Of a stretch of DNA of 64,000 nucleotides, positions 40,820 through 49,972 are shown piece by piece (the stretch's first letter is position 1; the number at the start of each line of letters is the position of its first letter). Location of the stretch: assembly GCA_945638575.1 (NCBI GenBank), contig CALZDP010000003.1, positions 41,429-105,428 on the forward strand, read 5' to 3'. The translations under genes and the position numbers were made by a program. Source of the stretch: an uncultured Clostridia bacterium. GTDB taxonomy: Bacteria > Bacillota > Clostridia > Christensenellales > Borkfalkiaceae. The notes under the pieces were generated by a model that searched no databases, was not told the origin of the DNA, and saw only the letters and a program-made list of their open reading frames with translations.

Positions 40820-40987
40820 ATTTTGTCCTTAGATTATAATGTTAACATATAAAAGTAAAAGCAACTTAATTCTATTATAAAATGAAAACGTTGTCAAGTA
40901 TATATAAAGTCGTAACCGTCTGTATTTGGCGATTACGACAAAATAAAACAATTTGTTTTTTTGAACGGCATATTTTGCAAAAGCGCG

Positions 40988-41013
40988 AATAACCGACCTA
41001 TTGCCCGACTTTT
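40988..41013 (-). repeat. CTATARG element (intergenic)
   Basis: AATAACCGACCTATTGCCCGACTTTT. Confidence 0.65.
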
Positions 41014-41040
41014 GTCGTTTTTTATTGCGCCGATACGGGG

Positions 41041-41763
41041 TTAACCGTCCACCGCTGCCTTTAAAACTTCGCCCACTTTATCGTGTATAACCAAGTTTGC
41101 CCTATTATCGTAAGAGGTACTGTCTTTGTTTATCAAAACCAAATTTTTGCCCCTGAAATAATCTATAAGCCCTGCCGCCGGATATACGGTTAAAGAGGTC
41201 CCGGCAACTATTAAGGTTTCGCAATTATGAATGGCATTTATTCCGCCATAGTAAGCGTCTTCGGGCAAGCACTCGCCGTACAGGACAACGTCCGGCTTGA
41301 TTATACCGCCGCAGTCGCATTTGGGGACTCCGCGGCTGTTCAAAATTTTATCCGCGCCGTAAAACTTACCGCATTTTTGACAATGATTTTTAAGAACGGT
41401 ACCGTGAAGTTCATAAACGGTTTTACAGCCTGCAAGTTGGTGTAATCCGTCAATGTTTTGCGTAACTATCCCTTTAAGTTTGCCCATGTCCTCAAGTTTT
41501 TTTAAACTGCAGTGGGCAAAGTTTGGCTTAGCGGATAGGCAAATCATTTTTTCACGGTAAAAGTCGTAAAACTCTTCCGTCTTTGACATAAAAAAGTCGT
41601 GGGATAGTATTTCTTCCGGCGGATATTTAAACTTCATATGATAAAGCCCGTCCACGCTTCTGAAATCGGGTATCCCGCTTTCGGTGGAAACACCGGCTCC
41701 GCCGAAAAAAACTATATTGTTCGACTGCTCGATTATTTGTTTTAAAAGTTCAAGTTCGCTCAT
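41041..41763 (-). CDS. Sir2-family NAD-dependent protein deacylase
   Basis: FFGGAGVSTESGIPDFRS, TQNIDGLHQLAG, paired Cys zinc site. Confidence 0.96.
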   Translation of the reverse strand: MSELELLKQIIEQSNNIVFFGGAGVSTESGIPDFRSVDGLYHMKFKYPPEEILSHDFFMSKTEEFYDFYREKMICLSAKPNFAHCSLKKLEDMGKLKGIVTQNIDGLHQLAGCKTVYELHGTVLKNHCQKCGKFYGADKILNSRGVPKCDCGGIIKPDVVLYGECLPEDAYYGGINAIHNCETLIVAGTSLTVYPAAGLIDYFRGKNLVLINKDSTSYDNRANLVIHDKVGEVLKAAVDG

Positions 41764-41801
41764 AAATTGCCCCTTTAAAGATAAATTGTCGCCTTAATCT
41801 A

Positions 41802-42566
41802 TTATTGGTCGTCCTCGATTAAACTTCCCACTTGCGCACGCTTTGACGCAGGCTTATCGAATCTGTGCGCATACGCAAGCGGAGAAAGGGAAAATCTTTT
41901 TTTAAACAGTCTGGAAAAATACAAAGGATCGGCGTAGCCGCACAAAGAAGCCACCCTTTTTACGGTGTAATTCATTCTGTCCGCACCCGAAAGCAATGCG
42001 CGCGCCTTATTCATCCTTTTATAAGTCAAATATTCCTTCGGGGTATATCCCGTTCTGCTTTTAAAAAGTTTTTTAAGGTAATTTTGACTGTAAGAAATGT
42101 TTTTCAAATATTGATCGAGTTTAAAATCCGCATTGCCTATATTTTCGTTTATCGTCTTTTTGATTTCCTCGGTAACGCCCGTACTTTCGCCAGCGACATC
42201 TTCACCGATGTAACCGGCAATAAGCGTACCAAGACCTTCCATAACCGTACCGCCGACGTCAAAACATCTTAAAGCCTCTTTAAGGCAAAAAAGCAAAGGT
42301 TTGGTTTCGCCGTCCGTCATCAGATCGGTTGAAGTCTTAAAGGATCCCCCTTTAACTTCCATATAGTAAAATTCCGTATTGTCGGCGGTTTTGCAAATCG
42401 AAGATCCGTTTAACGATAAAAACTGACCGCCGTGTAAAACCCTTTCGGAGTTTCCGAAACCGACCTGCAATTCACCGCAAAAACAGTAAATAATCGACTT
42501 ATAGCCCCACTTATTTGAAAAAGTTTCATCTTTGGAAAAAACTTTTACCAGCGTAATTTCATTCAT
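41802..42566 (-). CDS. AraC-family transcriptional regulator
   Basis: C-terminal HTH: YSQNYLKKLFKSRTGYTPKEYLTYKRMNKARALL...SLCGYADPLYFSRLFKKRFSLSP. Confidence 0.93.
   Translation of the reverse strand: MNEITLVKVFSKDETFSNKWGYKSIIYCFCGELQVGFGNSERVLHGGQFLSLNGSSICKTADNTEFYYMEVKGGSFKTSTDLMTDGETKPLLFCLKEALRCFDVGGTVMEGLGTLIAGYIGEDVAGESTGVTEEIKKTINENIGNADFKLDQYLKNISYSQNYLKKLFKSRTGYTPKEYLTYKRMNKARALLSGADRMNYTVKRVASLCGYADPLYFSRLFKKRFSLSPLAYAHRFDKPASKRAQVGSLIEDDQ
42489..42515 (-). repeat. CTATARG element (inside AraC gene)
   Basis: AATAATCGACTTATAGCCCCACTTATT. Confidence 0.65.
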
Positions 42567-42570
42567 ACCG

Positions 42571-43380
42571 TTACCCTAAATTTAAAAGTTTATATATAAG
42601 TTCGGCAACGCCGTCGTCGTCGCAACTGCCGGTTACAAGGTCGCATTTATCTTTTAAGTCCTTGGCGGCGTTACCCATCGCTACCGACAAACCTGCGCCT
42701 TCAAGCATAGGAAGATCGTTATATCCGTCGCCGACGGCTACCGTTTCGGACATATCCGCGCCTAATTCTTCAGCCACTTTTTGAAGCGCCGTCTTTTTGG
42801 AACATTGGGCGTTAACGAACTCTAAAAAATCCGCGCGTGAAATATAGCAAGCACACTTTCCCTGCAAAATCTCTTTCATTTCCTTGCAAAACTTTGGCGT
42901 GGATACGGGATCGTCATACCACAAAACTTTGGTAACCGTATCGTTGCAAACGTTTTTTAAATCGCCGACGAATATTGGCTCTACATTAGAAACGGTCTTG
43001 TAAAAGTCCACCTTTTTACTTGGCTTTTCGGCGTAAAGTTTGCCGTCGTTCCACATAATCATGACGGAATCTCTTTTATGCCCTTCGTCTACTATTGTTT
43101 CCGCAACCCTTTTGGGAAGATTGAGCGCGTAAGCGATTTTACCGCCGTTAACTATCATTGCGCCGTTATAAAGTATAAATGCGCCGTCCGTTAATCCGCA
43201 GGCTTTGGCAACCGACAAAACGCCTTGATAAGGTCTGCCGGTGGAAAGCACCACTTTAAGCCCGTTATCTTCCGCAAGCCTGACAGCCGCCTTAGTAACA
43301 GCGGTTAGTTTGCCTTCGCTGTTTAGTAAAGTGCCGTCCATGTCGCACGCCAAAATCTTATACTTCATAAACCCGTCCAC
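42571..43380 (-). CDS. Cof-type HAD-IIB hydrolase
   Basis: LACDMDGTLLNSEG; VAVGDGYNDLPMLEGAGLSVAMGNA. Confidence 0.94.
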   Translation of the reverse strand: MDGFMKYKILACDMDGTLLNSEGKLTAVTKAAVRLAEDNGLKVVLSTGRPYQGVLSVAKACGLTDGAFILYNGAMIVNGGKIAYALNLPKRVAETIVDEGHKRDSVMIMWNDGKLYAEKPSKKVDFYKTVSNVEPIFVGDLKNVCNDTVTKVLWYDDPVSTPKFCKEMKEILQGKCACYISRADFLEFVNAQCSKKTALQKVAEELGADMSETVAVGDGYNDLPMLEGAGLSVAMGNAAKDLKDKCDLVTGSCDDDGVAELIYKLLNLG

Positions 43381-43447
43381 ACATAAAATATTTAATCGAT
43401 TTTATTATATCGCAAATTTAACAAATAACAAAGTAAATTCCGCAAAA

Positions 43448-43487
43448 AAAAATCCTTTGGGGTATTTTACCGCAAAGGATTTTTTAT
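43448..43487 (-). terminator. Terminator of spoIVA
   Basis: AAAATCCTTTG...CAAAGGATTTT hairpin with T-runs. Confidence 0.75.
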
Positions 43488-43516
43488 CGGTTAATTAAAT
43501 ATCTGTTAAATTTTCC

Positions 43517-44965
43517 TTAAATAAGCACGCAAATCATGCCGGATTTTTTCTCGTTTACGGCTTTGGTAACAACCCGTTTTAACTTTACCCTTAAATTATC
43601 GGGAAAATGCTCGCACTTTTTTTGCAATTCTTCGGAAAGAATATCGGATAAAGGTCTGCCGAAAACGGTGGCGTCATAGCCATCCTTTTCCATAAGGGTA
43701 AGGAAGTTTTCGCACTGCTCTTTACTGCCGAAAACAGGGTCGACCTCTTGATTTATGTCGGCGCGTATAATGTGTAAACTTTTACTGTCCACACGCATCC
43801 TTACGCAATATTGCCCTGCCTTTTTTACAACCTGCGGTTCGCCGACGTTACAGTCTGTAAACTCCGAATGTACAATGCCGTATCCGTTTGCTTCAGCCTC
43901 GCTTAACGCGTCTTTAAGTTTGTAATAGTTACGCTTTGCCTCGGTTAAATCCTTAACATAATTCATAAGCGCAGTTTCGTCCGCTACTTCTTCGCCGGAA
44001 GCCTCGGATAGCGCTTTGAAAAACACGCCGTCCATCGCCTTACATTCAAGGCTGACCGTTCCCGTCGCCATGTCTACGGAAGCCTCGGATATAGGCTCAA
44101 ATATATCCGAACCGTCAAACATGGTTTCAAGTACGGCCGAGTCCTTCATTTTACTCACCTTTTTAACGGCGTCTTTTACCTTTGAAAGGGTGTATGAAAG
44201 TATCTTGCCGTCTATGGGAAGGGCTTGCATCCATTTCGGAATATCAAGGTCGACGCTTCTAAGCGGAAACTCTTCCAAAAGTTTGGATAAAATCCTTTCA
44301 AGCCCCTCTTTATTTATCTTGCTTAGGTCTGCGGGGATTACCGCCACGCCGTATTTATTTTGCAATTCGGCGCACTCGTTTTTTACCTTTTCGTCATCCG
44401 GTTTAGAACTGTTAAAAACCACGATAAACGGCTTATTGAGGGACTTTAGTTGATTTACGACCTCTTTTTCGACACTTTCGTAATCACTGCGTTTAAGGTC
44501 TGTAAAACTTCCGTCCGCGGTAACCAAAACCCCTATTGTCGAATGGTCGGTTATAACCTTTTTAGTGCCGTATTCGGCTGCCTTCGAAAAGGGCATCGGC
44601 GATGCCTGCCACGGCGTGGAAACAAGCCTTGTTTCACCGTTTTCTTCACCGCCGAGCGCGCCTTCAACCATATAGCCCACGCAATCGATAAGCCTTACTT
44701 TTGCCGTCATGTTGCCTACGTTTATTTGAACCGCCGACGACGGCACGAACTTCGGCTCGGTCGTCATAACCGTTTTTCCGGAAGCCGACTGAGGCATTTC
44801 GTCCACCGCTACGCTTTTTTTCTTTTCCGCCATATTGGGAAGCACGATTTCTTCCATAAATTTGGTAATAAAAGTGGACTTACCCGTCCTTACGGGTCCC
44901 ACTACGCCGATGTAAATATCCCCGTCCGTACGGCGGGCAATATCACCGTAAATATCGTAATCCAT
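43517..44965 (-). CDS. spoIVA: Stage IV sporulation protein A
   Basis: MDYDIYGDIARRTDGDIYIGVVGPVRTGKSTFITKFMEEIVLPNM. Confidence 0.97.
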   Translation of the reverse strand: MDYDIYGDIARRTDGDIYIGVVGPVRTGKSTFITKFMEEIVLPNMAEKKKSVAVDEMPQSASGKTVMTTEPKFVPSSAVQINVGNMTAKVRLIDCVGYMVEGALGGEENGETRLVSTPWQASPMPFSKAAEYGTKKVITDHSTIGVLVTADGSFTDLKRSDYESVEKEVVNQLKSLNKPFIVVFNSSKPDDEKVKNECAELQNKYGVAVIPADLSKINKEGLERILSKLLEEFPLRSVDLDIPKWMQALPIDGKILSYTLSKVKDAVKKVSKMKDSAVLETMFDGSDIFEPISEASVDMATGTVSLECKAMDGVFFKALSEASGEEVADETALMNYVKDLTEAKRNYYKLKDALSEAEANGYGIVHSEFTDCNVGEPQVVKKAGQYCVRMRVDSKSLHIIRADINQEVDPVFGSKEQCENFLTLMEKDGYDATVFGRPLSDILSEELQKKCEHFPDNLRVKLKRVVTKAVNEKKSGMICVLI

Positions 44966-45143
44966 ATTTCCTCCGATTTTTTCGATTCCTACGTTACTTT
45001 ATGCGGAAAGGTTTTTGATTATGATAGTCTTTAACGGATAGCGATATTTTTTCGCAAAGGCTTGCGGTTAAAGTAATAATATAGACAAAAAATCCCTCAA
45101 ACGGTTGACGGAGGAAATTATTAGTGATAAAATTTACTTAAAT

Positions 45144-45235
45144 ATTAGGGGTGCCGTAACGGCTGAGATTATACCCGTTGAACCTGACAAGATAATGCTT
45201 GACTGGGATATAAGGTATTTTTTTCGCGCCCCCGT
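45144..45235 (+). ncRNA. TPP riboswitch (THI element)
   Basis: TTAGGGGTGCCGTAACGGCTGAGATTATACCCGTTGAACCTGACAAGATAATGCTTGACTGGGA; upstream of thiT-like gene. Confidence 0.93.
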
Positions 45236-45251
45236 TAGGAGGTTTTTTTTT

Positions 45252-46367
45252 ATGTCGCTTAATCTGAACTTATTAAGTTCCGCCAAATGGTATCTTTTTA
45301 AATTCGACACACCGTTTGACGTCGTAAAAACCGTTGCTTTATGGCTTACGGTTGCACTTGTAATCGCCTTTTTAATCTTATTTTTTACCCTAAAAACAGA
45401 TAAACGCAAAAAATTTACTAAAGCGGCAACTGTTTTTGCGGTAATTTACGCCTGCGTTTTGTCAATTACCTTTTTAACCTTTACTTTTTGGGAAAACCAA
45501 AAAGAAGGTTACACGATACTTCTTCTGCTTATCCCCCTTGCAGTGCTAATTTTATCGTTAGCGGCGCTTATAGTAACCTTGCTTTACGGCAACAAAAAAG
45601 CAAAAATCGTTACGGGTATCATCGCCGCATTAGCCTTTATCGCAACGATTATTTGCATGGGCGTGCATTTTGCAAGCGGCGCCGGCGCGGATATGAACGG
45701 AATAAACAGCGAAAGCGTAAATTCCATTGCCCTGTACATTTGCGCCGTTTTGGTTACCGCCGCGCTTATCGCAGTTGCTTTTATATTCGACAAAGGATAT
45801 AAAGGGTTCGACACGAAATCGGTAACCTATGCAGGCGTTTGCATTGCCATGAGTTTTGCTCTTTCATATTTAAGAATAGTCAAACTTCCCCAAAACGGTT
45901 CCATAACCGTTGCGTCAATGTTACCGCTGATGTTGTATTCATATATCTTCGGAACAAAAAAAGGAGTCTTTGCAGGCGGTATTTACGGACTTTTGCAAGC
46001 GTTACAGGACCCGTTTATCATTCATCCGGCACAGTTTTTACTCGACTATCCGTTGGCTTTCGCCTGTATCGGTCTTGCGGGAATTTTTGCCTGCAACGCT
46101 AAACTTGAAAAACTACCGCAACTTCAGTTCGCCTTAGGCGCCGTCGTTGCGGGAATCGGAAGATTTTTAATGCATTTTTTAGCAGGCGCTTTTGCCTTTT
46201 CCGCCTTTGCCGGAGACCAAAACCCCTTTGTATACAGTTTTGTATATCAATTAGGCTACGTATTCCCCGACGTTGCTATCGTGATCGTCATGGGAGTTTT
46301 GGCGTTTTCAAGCAAATCGTTTACTAAGTTTGTAAGAAGCCGTATGGTCCCCGTTACCGTAAAATAA
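45252..46367 (+). CDS. thiT: Energy-coupled thiamine transporter ThiT-like with N-terminal membrane extension
   Basis: AGGAGG RBS then MSLNLNLL; C-terminal half AMSFALSYLRIVKLPQNGSITVASMLPLMLYSYIFGTKKGVFAGGIYGLLQALQDPFIIHPAQFLLDYPLAF. Confidence 0.9.
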   Translation: MSLNLNLLSSAKWYLFKFDTPFDVVKTVALWLTVALVIAFLILFFTLKTDKRKKFTKAATVFAVIYACVLSITFLTFTFWENQKEGYTILLLLIPLAVLILSLAALIVTLLYGNKKAKIVTGIIAALAFIATIICMGVHFASGAGADMNGINSESVNSIALYICAVLVTAALIAVAFIFDKGYKGFDTKSVTYAGVCIAMSFALSYLRIVKLPQNGSITVASMLPLMLYSYIFGTKKGVFAGGIYGLLQALQDPFIIHPAQFLLDYPLAFACIGLAGIFACNAKLEKLPQLQFALGAVVAGIGRFLMHFLAGAFAFSAFAGDQNPFVYSFVYQLGYVFPDVAIVIVMGVLAFSSKSFTKFVRSRMVPVTVK

Positions 46368-46407
46368 CGGCGGTAAAATAATTTTTAACGATATTGAATG
46401 TAATTTT

Positions 46408-46440
46408 AAAGGGTACGGACAAATTCCGTACCCTTTTTTA
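46408..46440. terminator. Terminator between thiT and xre
   Basis: AAGGGTACGGACAAATTCCGTACCCTTTTTT. Confidence 0.8.
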
Positions 46441-46446
46441 TATCGT

Positions 46447-46647
46447 TTAATCGCACAACCCCAAAAGATAGTCTACACTCTCGTTAAAATAAACGGAAAG
46501 CGTAATCAATGCGGAAGCAGTCGGCTCCGTTTTACAAAGTTCCCACTTTGCTATTGCCGACTGGCTAATTCCCGTTTCTTTGGAAAGTTCCATTTGACTC
46601 AGCCCACGGCTTGATCTTAATTCTTTTAATCTTTCACTAAACTTCAT
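46447..46647 (-). CDS. Small XRE/Cro-family HTH regulator
   Basis: RLKELRSSRGLSQMELSKETGISQSAIAKWELCKTEPTASALITLSVYFNESVDYLLG. Confidence 0.93.
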   Translation of the reverse strand: MKFSERLKELRSSRGLSQMELSKETGISQSAIAKWELCKTEPTASALITLSVYFNESVDYLLGLCD

Positions 46648-46698
46648 GACTTTTTTGACCTATTTGTAATATTATAACAATTTCAAGTAAAAAAAGAC

Positions 46699-46727
46699 TT
46701 GACAGGTCTTATAAGACTTAATATAAT
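46699..46727 (+). promoter_or_regulatory. Strong promoter overlapping a palindromic operator (GTCTTATAAGAC, 46706-46717)
   Basis: TTGACA - 17 bp - TATAAT; AAGAC/GTCTT half sites across the spacer. Confidence 0.8.
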
Positions 46728-46779
46728 GAAATAATTGAGTATGTTTATTTACTCAAAATTAACAAGGGAGAAGAAAAAA

Positions 46780-47193
46780 ATGCAACAACTAAAAACCAAC
46801 AGAGGCTTATTCATGTATTGCCTGCTATCAGTAATTACTTTCGGTATTTACCCACTGTATTACCTACATCGACTTTCGGTTGAACTCAACCTTGCCTGCT
46901 CAGATGACGGTAAAAAAACATCCGGTCTTATAGTTTATTTGCTTCTGACTCTCGTTACATTCGGTATCTATGCAATCATTTATTGGTGCTTAGCGGTAAA
47001 CAGAATGCATGATTTCTGTCTGAAAAACAACGTTACTCCTCGTCTTAGCGTGGCATCTTACCTTTTATGGAGTATAGTCGGCAGTTTATTGTTCGGCCTT
47101 GGACCTTTAATCGCTATGTATAAGTTTATCCATATGCATAACGATGTAAACGGAATTTACAATGCAAAGGTTCTGAACGCAACTGCTAAATAA
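46780..47193 (+). CDS. DUF4234-type membrane protein
   Basis: MQQLKTNRGLFMYCLLSVITFGIYPLYYLHRLSVELN...LTLVTFGIYAIIYW; AAGGGAGAAG RBS. Confidence 0.85.
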   Translation: MQQLKTNRGLFMYCLLSVITFGIYPLYYLHRLSVELNLACSDDGKKTSGLIVYLLLTLVTFGIYAIIYWCLAVNRMHDFCLKNNVTPRLSVASYLLWSIVGSLLFGLGPLIAMYKFIHMHNDVNGIYNAKVLNATAK

Positions 47194-47225
47194 TCTTTAT
47201 TATAAAGATCAAACAGAAAAAATCG

Positions 47226-47271
47226 AAAATACATCTCGAAGTCTAACAAACTCGTGAGATGTATTTTTTAA
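47226..47271 (+). terminator. Terminator of the DUF4234 gene
   Basis: AAAATACATCTC...GAGATGTATTTTTT. Confidence 0.8.
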
Positions 47272-47328
47272 TATAACAAAAAGTTGATGTTAGTATTTTT
47301 TTATGTAATGTTGCAGTAAAAATAAAAG

Positions 47329-47354
47329 CGGTCGGGGATAAAACACCCCGACCG
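47329..47354. terminator. GC-rich hairpin between converging genes
   Basis: CGGTCGGGG-ATAAAACA-CCCCGACCG. Confidence 0.6.
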
Positions 47355-47378
47355 ATTTTAAATATGTAAAGAATTGTC

Positions 47379-47406
47379 GAATAACCGGCTTATAGCCCGA
47401 CTTTTA
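47379..47406 (-). repeat. CTATARG element (intergenic)
   Basis: GAATAACCGGCTTATAGCCCGACTTTT. Confidence 0.7.
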
Positions 47407-47456
47407 AAAGTAACCGACTTTTTATCCGATTAAAAAACAATACAATCAAAACTTGA

Positions 47457-47909
47457 TTATTTAAAGTTTTTTGTTTCGTCCAAAAACTTATCCAAGTTTT
47501 TATCTGTACATAAATCCATAAGTTCACATATGTAATCTATAAGTTCCGAACGGTCGGCACGCAAAAGATTCTTTTTAAAAGTTCTCTTTTTTATTTCCCT
47601 GTTGTCGTCGGCGGACGGTTTTAAATACTCGTCATAATACCGTTTGGCTTCTGCCGGAAACAACTTAAAATACAGCGCGACGACGTGTTTGCAAACTACG
47701 CGCCTGTTGAAGGCTTGCTTACAGTTACAGGATGATTTTACATTTTTGTTAAGGTCTAAATTTACGCTGAAAACCTCGCCTTTTTCATCCACTATCTTGC
47801 CTTCGTAAACCCGTTTGGAAACCTCGTTAACTTCCTTTACGCATCCGCATTTAAAGCAATAATAACCTTCGTATTTTGCCTTTTGACTCGCATTAGCCAA
47901 AACTTCCAT
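47457..47909 (-). CDS. Small SWIM zinc-finger-like protein
   Basis: SSCNCKQAFNRRVVCKHVVALYF (CxCxnCxH), preceded by a CxxCGC pair. Confidence 0.7.
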   Translation of the reverse strand: MEVLANASQKAKYEGYYCFKCGCVKEVNEVSKRVYEGKIVDEKGEVFSVNLDLNKNVKSSCNCKQAFNRRVVCKHVVALYFKLFPAEAKRYYDEYLKPSADDNREIKKRTFKKNLLRADRSELIDYICELMDLCTDKNLDKFLDETKNFK

Positions 47910-47939
47910 TTTCCCCTCGTTTAAACTTTTAATTTTTAG

Positions 47940-47967
47940 CCGTTAATCGACCTATAGACCGATTTTA
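47940..47967 (-). repeat. CTATARG element (intergenic)
   Basis: CCGTTAATCGACCTATAGACCGATTTT. Confidence 0.7.
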
Positions 47968-47993
47968 AATAAAAAATTCCGTTAGCGTTATAG

Positions 47994-48044
47994 AAAATTC
48001 GGTTTACGGCGGTTATAAACCGCTTACGCCATAAACCGAATTTT
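47994..48044 (-). terminator. Large branched hairpin downstream of cotH-like gene
   Basis: AAAATTCGGTTTA...TAAACCGAATTTT enclosing GCGGTTATAAACCGC. Confidence 0.65.
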
Positions 48045-48053
48045 ACAAGCCCT

Positions 48054-49568
48054 TTAACTATATGACAAGAAGGTTGCCTTCTTTTTTGTAATGTAGTCTT
48101 TAAAGGACATATTCCCGTCGATTCCGCCGGACTTGTTTTCAAAGGCTATGCACAAATTTTTAACAAGCGGAAACTGCGGCACAACGTCGTTTTGATAGTT
48201 TGATTTTGCTAAGTTGAAAACTTTATCAAAATACGTTGGATCGCACCATTCGGAATTAAAAATATCACGAATGTTTTGTGTGAATTGCTCATTGTAATCT
48301 TTAATCACTTTTCCGTTTTCTCTGCCGAGAGTATAGCGAACAAGCGGATTTTGTTGAGATTCGTTTGCGCCTTGCGCCCAGTTTGAATTGTGTTTGACGG
48401 CTGTCATGGCGTTACCTGTCGGATCCCAATCCTTAGTTATGCCGAGGCATCTGTCCCAATCGTACGGAATAAAATACGCCTTACCGCTTTTTTTGCCGAA
48501 ATAAATGTAATAGTTGTTGTAATTGTTACGGAAATCATCGGGATTGCCAAGCACGTATGCAACCGCTTCTTCCATTAAAAAAGATTGCATATCTACATAA
48601 TTTGCAAGAGTATTTTTATTGACGCCGTTGCCGTTTAAAAAGTTTAACAGATTTTTAAGACTTGAGTGGTCGCTCTTCTTTTTGTTGGTTTTTAAATCGT
48701 ACGACGGAAAATAACACTTATCTTCATCTTCTATACCGATCTTTTTCATATCGGACGGTATTGTAAGATCGCCCTTGCCCATCGCCGTGTAACCGACTTT
48801 GTATAAATCGCCGCCGAGTTCTTCATCCGCCATTCTTCTTTCAAAAAAAATATCGTCTACAACTTCCAACACTTCAAACACACCGAGAGATTTTGGCTGT
48901 TCGTTGTCGATTTTCAGGCTGACTTTGCCAAGATTGACTTTGAGCGCCATCACGCCGAATGCGTCAAACATTTTGTAAGCGTAAAGTTGCTTGATGTGTG
49001 TGGCGTCATAGTTTTTGTTCCACTTAAGATCGAGTTTTTGCATATCGAGAAAACGGCGCTCTTTTCTGTCCGCTTTCGACTGGTCAAGTTCATAAGCGGA
49101 TCCGTCATAATAATCGTCGTTAAAAGTTTCGGCAAAGTTGAGTTTGTAATGGATAAGTCCGTCGATTTCACCCTTGTCATTCAAAAAATCGCGCAAAGAG
49201 GTGTTGCCCTTCATCTTTAAACCCACTTGTGTGAAACTGTACTTTTTATCGCCGAAACTAATATCCACATTACACATACGGTTGAGCGGAGATTTACTGC
49301 CCATGTTTTGGTAATGGTGGTAATCTTCGTTTAATTTTCTAAGTTCTTCGCTAGACATATTTATAACGATTTCCACCTTGGTGTTAAGGTCGAAAAACTC
49401 TTCGTACTCGCTGTCTAAAACGGGTGGCTTATCATCGTTGCCGCCGCTTCCGCCGTTACTGCCTGTTCCGCCGTTACTGCCTGATCCGCCGTTGCCCACT
49501 ATGCCGTTACAGGCGCTAAACGCCAAAATCAAAATAACCGATAATAAAATGCCAATTATTTTTTTCAT
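48054..49568 (-). CDS. CotH-family kinase-like lipoprotein
   Basis: Lipobox LAFSAC, Gly/Ser linker, VNLGKVSLKIDNEQPKSLGVFEVLEVVDDIFFERR, YFIPYDWDRCLG. Confidence 0.9.
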   Translation of the reverse strand: MKKIIGILLSVILILAFSACNGIVGNGGSGSNGGTGSNGGSGGNDDKPPVLDSEYEEFFDLNTKVEIVINMSSEELRKLNEDYHHYQNMGSKSPLNRMCNVDISFGDKKYSFTQVGLKMKGNTSLRDFLNDKGEIDGLIHYKLNFAETFNDDYYDGSAYELDQSKADRKERRFLDMQKLDLKWNKNYDATHIKQLYAYKMFDAFGVMALKVNLGKVSLKIDNEQPKSLGVFEVLEVVDDIFFERRMADEELGGDLYKVGYTAMGKGDLTIPSDMKKIGIEDEDKCYFPSYDLKTNKKKSDHSSLKNLLNFLNGNGVNKNTLANYVDMQSFLMEEAVAYVLGNPDDFRNNYNNYYIYFGKKSGKAYFIPYDWDRCLGITKDWDPTGNAMTAVKHNSNWAQGANESQQNPLVRYTLGRENGKVIKDYNEQFTQNIRDIFNSEWCDPTYFDKVFNLAKSNYQNDVVPQFPLVKNLCIAFENKSGGIDGNMSFKDYITKKKATFLSYS

Positions 49569-49972
49569 ATTTTCCCTCCGAATGGTTACAAATATAAGGC
49601 TAAACGGTTGTTTAACCTAAATAGTTGCGATATTTTTTTGCGGTTTCGCTACTTAAAGTATTTTTTATTTTAGCACTATTAAGAAAAATTTTCAATAACT
49701 ATGTACAAGTAATTTGCAAATAGCGTTGAATATTTCCGTTTTAGACAATGTTTTGGCGGTTTAGACCGAAGTTGCGCCGATAGGTTTGCGATTTTTAGTC
49801 TTACAAACGCAATGTACTACTTATGCCTTTTTGCGCGCTAAGAATATCACAAATTACGCCTAAATGCAAAAAGGCGCTTTAATAACGTTGTATCAAAAAA
49901 AATGCCCGATTATTTTTTGCTTAATTTTTCAAAAAATAAACTTACAAAAAACCGATATTTATTACAAAATAT

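Noticed and set aside
45105-45251. Extended N-terminus of the thiT ORF
   Set aside because: The upstream part lies in the TPP riboswitch; the AGGAGG-preceded ATG at 45252 is the credible start.
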